From JAGNKE01 sp965230245 (GTDB lineage Bacteria; Pseudomonadota; Alphaproteobacteria; Micavibrionales; Micavibrionaceae), in NCBI GenBank assembly GCA_965230245.1, contig OZ246000.1, positions 186,001 to 250,000 of the forward strand: a DNA stretch of 64,000 nucleotides, given 5' to 3'. This document shows, one piece after another, positions 61,230 through 64,000 of the stretch. The first letter of the stretch is position 1. Every line of letters begins with the position of its first letter. The notes beneath the pieces were generated by a model. That model made no database searches, was not told the origin of the DNA, and saw only the letters and a list, made by a program, of their open reading frames with translations. The position numbers were made by a program, and so were the translations under genes.

Positions 61230-63320
61230 CTACTTTGTGAGGTCTACAACACGCGCGAGTGCTTCCATGCTGGTAAACCCTTCCTTGATCTTTAGAATGC
61301 CATCGTCTCTCATACTTTTGAAGCCTTTTTTCATCGCCAGGTCTTTTATTTCTGCTTTTGAAGCATTTCCGGCCACGAGTGCATCAAGATCCTCATCGAA
61401 CAAAAGAATTTCCACAACAGCCACACGTCCCTTGTAACCGTTATTCCCACAAGCCTCACACCCTTCAGGATGCGCCTTATATATAATAAGGTCTTCATCA
61501 GGCTCCAGACCAAGAATTTCGCGCTCCTCCTCATCAGGCACATGCTCGATCTTACAAGACTGACATAAACGCCGCGCCAGACGTTGCGCAAAAACGGCAA
61601 TAATCGCCCCTGCAACCATTCCTGGCTTCATACCAAGATCAAATAAACGCGGCAATGCGCCGAAAGAGTCATTCGTGTGAAGTGACGTGTAAACCTGGTG
61701 ACCTGTCATCGCCGCCTTCAGCGCCATACCGGCGGTTGTCTGGTCACGGATCTCACCAATAAATATAATGTCAGGGTCTTGCCTCAGAAGCGCTTTAATA
61801 CCGTCCGCAAACTCCAGAACACCCTCTCGAACGGGCGTTTGCCTGATCATAGGCAGAGAATATTCAACAGGGTCTTCCAAGGTTTGAATATTCACCTTCA
61901 CATCGTTGATCTCATTCAACATGGAATAGAGAGTTGTTGTCTTACCACTCCCCGTAGGCCCGGTCACAATGACAATCCCTTCGGGCCGTGACGTTGCAAC
62001 CTTGATCTTCTTCTTGTTCTCTTCACTAAAGCCCAGCGCACTTAACGGCATAATACTCGCGCTCTTGTCCAGAACACGAAGCACGATATTCTCACCAAAA
62101 ACGGTAGGCAAAGAAGACACACGGAAGTCAGCTTCACGCCCGCCGACATTCAAATTAAAACGACCATCCTGAGGCGCGAGCTTATCCGCAATATTCATAT
62201 CGGACAGAATTTTCAGACGCTGCGAAATTCCGCTCCAGTGCTGCTTGTGCAAAATCTGCGCAGTAAACAAAACACCGTCCAGACGATAACGCAAACGCAC
62301 GAAGTTCTCCTCCGGCTCGAAGTGAAGGTCTGACGCACCGATTTTCACAGCTTCAAACACAAGCGCATTCACAAGACGCACAATCGGGTGGGAAAACGCC
62401 TCCGCCCCGGATAAATTGGCAACATCTTTTTGCTCCTTCCCCTCCTCCAGCTCTTGCAGAATATCCTTAATAGAACTGGCATAACCGTAGGCCGCATCAA
62501 TCGCTTCGGATAAAACACCCGCCGTTGTAATATGTGGCTTGATCTGCAAGCCTTTCGGCAAAAAACGGCGCAACGTATCAAGAGCGACAACATCATACGG
62601 ATCGGCCATAGCTATATGCGCATAACCGTCATCTATCGAAATCGGCAAAATCTGGTGCTTGATCGCCAGGTTTTTTTCAATCAGCGCCAGCGCATCACCG
62701 TCAACAATCGTGGAGCGAGGATCAAAAATGCCGAACCCTGATGTTTCGGCCAGAAACATGGTAAGCGTTTCTTCATCAATAAAGCCCAGCTCGACCAGAA
62801 TTTCACCCAGCATCTTGCTGGAAATCTTTTTCTCCTGTAGGGCAACGTTCAACTGGTCGTTGGTAATAAGCCCCATATCGACCATGCGCTCGCCCATGCG
62901 CTTTTTGCGCTCGCCGCCATCCTGATCATCCCCGAAGGCTGAACCATGATGACTTCCCGGGCCGACAGTGGCCAAAGCCCCTTTACCGCCTGAGACTTCC
63001 TTAGAGTCACCTTCAGGCTGCAAATCCTCTTCTTGAGTTTGAATATCCATCTGATCCGATGGCGTCTGGACTTCAGGAGCATAAAAATGAGGCGCGCTGT
63101 CCCCTTCATCTCCTGCTTTTGGATCATCAGAAGAAACAGGAGCATTTCGGCGCCCGACATCGACAGTCGCATCCTGAAAAAGATCCTCTTCAATCACAAA
63201 ATCAATCTCTTCGGCGTCATCGTCTTCATTTTCGCCAAAGCCACTATCCGAAGACTTAAGCTCTTCGGACATATCCTCATTTATGATATCCAGATCTATG
63301 CCGTCCTGATTGTCCGCCAT
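61230..63320 (-). CDS. pilB: PilB/GspE pilus assembly ATPase (MshE-like)
   Basis: Extension motor. A long acidic, probably disordered N-terminal stretch (first 140 residues, dense in Asp/Glu) precedes GSPII_E_N domains (RMGERMVDMGLITNDQLNVALQ in outline; LGEILVELGFIDEETLTMFLA). The ATPase core has ASDLHFEPEENFVRLRYRLDG, Walker A GPTGSGKTTTLYSML, Walker B DIIFIGEIRDQTTAGMAL, His box YTSLHTNDSFGALPRLFD and the zinc-binding cysteines CQSC and CEACGNNGYKGR. The double N-domain matches MshE, which binds c-di-GMP; whether this one does is untested. First gene of the pilus transcript. Confidence 0.94.
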   Translation of the reverse strand: MADNQDGIDLDIINEDMSEELKSSDSGFGENEDDDAEEIDFVIEEDLFQDATVDVGRRNAPVSSDDPKAGDEGDSAPHFYAPEVQTPSDQMDIQTQEEDLQPEGDSKEVSGGKGALATVGPGSHHGSAFGDDQDGGERKKRMGERMVDMGLITNDQLNVALQEKKISSKMLGEILVELGFIDEETLTMFLAETSGFGIFDPRSTIVDGDALALIEKNLAIKHQILPISIDDGYAHIAMADPYDVVALDTLRRFLPKGLQIKPHITTAGVLSEAIDAAYGYASSIKDILQELEEGKEQKDVANLSGAEAFSHPIVRLVNALVFEAVKIGASDLHFEPEENFVRLRYRLDGVLFTAQILHKQHWSGISQRLKILSDMNIADKLAPQDGRFNLNVGGREADFRVSSLPTVFGENIVLRVLDKSASIMPLSALGFSEENKKKIKVATSRPEGIVIVTGPTGSGKTTTLYSMLNEINDVKVNIQTLEDPVEYSLPMIRQTPVREGVLEFADGIKALLRQDPDIIFIGEIRDQTTAGMALKAAMTGHQVYTSLHTNDSFGALPRLFDLGMKPGMVAGAIIAVFAQRLARRLCQSCKIEHVPDEEEREILGLEPDEDLIIYKAHPEGCEACGNNGYKGRVAVVEILLFDEDLDALVAGNASKAEIKDLAMKKGFKSMRDDGILKIKEGFTSMEALARVVDLTK

Positions 63321-63526
63321 TTCGGTGACAAACTCCTTTTATTACCTGAATAGTGAACGCAGAAAAATTCTTACCCCAAACCCCACATAACAATTATCAA
63401 GAAAACATTAATATTTTGATTATAAAAACAGCAATGTCTTCTAAATGAAAGGTTTAGCCTAAAAAATTGCAGAATAGACTGAAATTTCAGAATAAAAGCT
63501 TATGACCCGATAAGCAATAACGAATG

Positions 63527-63555
63527 AGAAAAAAGGGCGTTGTTTCAACGCCCTT
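63527..63555 (-). terminator. Rho-independent terminator of glnII
   Basis: On the minus strand AAGGGCGTTG and CAACGCCCTT form a 10-bp stem with a 3-base loop, followed by TTTTTTCTC. It lies 30 bases after the glnII stop. The remaining 205 bases up to the pilB start hold no visible gene; they should contain the promoter of the pilus locus. Confidence 0.88.
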
Positions 63556-63584
63556 CCTAAAAAACCTAAAAGAGATAAAAAACC

Positions 63585-64000
63585 TTATTCGGCTGCAATC
63601 GCAATTTTTGCGTCCTTGCGAGGCCATGAAGAAAACTTCATAACGCTTTCATCAACACCACAAACGGTTGTGCACAAACGCGCCGCAACCAGATAAGGGT
63701 CGGCATTCGCTCCCGGACGACGGTCTTCAAAGTAACCGTAGCCTTTGATGGCAACCGGCTTTGGAATACGGATAGAACATCCGCGGTCCGCATCGCCGAC
63801 TTTAAAGGTATTGATATCACATGTCTCATGAAGACCTGTCAGACGGTCACCAAGACCTGCACCGTAAAGAACGATGTGATCGGCATGGTTTTTGGACAAC
63901 GCTTCTGTCGCAGCTTTAATCGCTTCACGACCTTTCGACTTGTCACGCGTATCTTTCGTGGAGAAGTTCGTGTGCATACCCGCACCGTTCCAATCGCCCT
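63585..64000 (-). CDS. glnII: Glutamine synthetase type II (GSII), C-terminal part
   Basis: The gene continues past the window end: codons GDWNGAG just before the first methionine are in frame up to base 64000. ATP- and ammonia-dependent enzyme making glutamine. The segment GDWNGAGMHTNFSTKDTRDK, followed by HIVLYGAGLGDRLTGLHETCDI, SIRIPKPV and GYFEDRRPGANADPYLV, matches the eukaryotic-type GSII family, which is known in rhizobia and other alphaproteobacteria, rather than the 470-residue GSI. Only the last 138 residues or so are seen. A terminator follows. Confidence 0.93.
   Translation of the reverse strand, partial: GDWNGAGMHTNFSTKDTRDKSKGREAIKAATEALSKNHADHIVLYGAGLGDRLTGLHETCDINTFKVGDADRGCSIRIPKPVAIKGYGYFEDRRPGANADPYLVAARLCTTVCGVDESVMKFSSWPRKDAKIAIAAE

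Noticed and set aside
1..64000. tRNA or rRNA genes, CRISPR arrays, IS elements and prophage
   Set aside because: No cloverleaf-like sequence, spaced direct repeats, transposase, integrase or phage structural genes were seen in any gap or frame.

Overview
The window is a gene-dense stretch of a bacterial chromosome of moderate G+C, almost certainly an alphaproteobacterium. The pointers are gene content and order: a DUF2336 protein, a CarD/CdnL regulator, dapF-mtaB-ftsY divergent from ffh-rpsP-rimM-trmD-rplS, leuC/leuD/leuB downstream of rplS, and a eukaryotic-type (GSII) glutamine synthetase. A Micavibrio-like or Rhodospirillales-like lineage would fit but is not proven. I see no rRNA, tRNA, CRISPR array, IS element or prophage.

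Layout. 1-2041: 3' end of hisS, a secreted orphan, sufE. 2236-9922: clpX, then a surface-glycan cassette of three paralogous polytopic (GT-C-like) proteins with a GtrA-family flippase and a GtrB-like GT2 transferase. 10092-15734: DHH phosphoesterase, PaaK-like adenylate-forming enzyme, photolyase, LD-carboxypeptidase and an orphan. 15799-25484: carD preceded by a candidate short structured RNA, a phosphatase-fold protein with eroded metal motifs, an M48 lipoprotein protease, a SNase-like secreted protein, prolyl iminopeptidase, pgk, a fatty-acid desaturase, DUF2336 and a Gln-rich small protein. 25565-35079: amn, ftsY, mtaB, dapF and the divergent ffh-rpsP-rimM-DUF2007-trmD-rplS operon. 35157-39638: an accessory block with two orphans and a 1082-residue ArsP-like permease fused to FG-GAP/ASPIC repeats. 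39827-46107: leuC, leuD and leuB, with a kinase-like gene broken by an in-frame TGA and an HD-GYP-like protein lodged between leuC and leuD, then nfeD and slipin.

46188-63320: one long minus-strand type IV pilus (MSHA-like) locus. It encodes the assembly ATPase, platform protein, PilM/N-, PilO- and PilP/MshK-like parts, prepilin peptidase, PilT, PilU, a lipoprotein secretin, a TPR protein, a pilin and a membrane-bound AraC-type regulator. An ABC ATPase, an ABC-2 permease and a membrane-anchored helical protein sit inside the locus, reminiscent of Myxococcus PilGHI. 63585-64000 is the 3' part of glnII.

The strongest leads are the pilus-associated ABC system, the permease-ASPIC fusion, the three-paralogue Gtr-like cassette, the TGA-interrupted kinase-like gene, a possible AUC start codon in the platform gene, the composition break inside hisS, and the structured DNA upstream of carD and ffh. 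All calls come from reading the sequence and provided translations; no database search was run.
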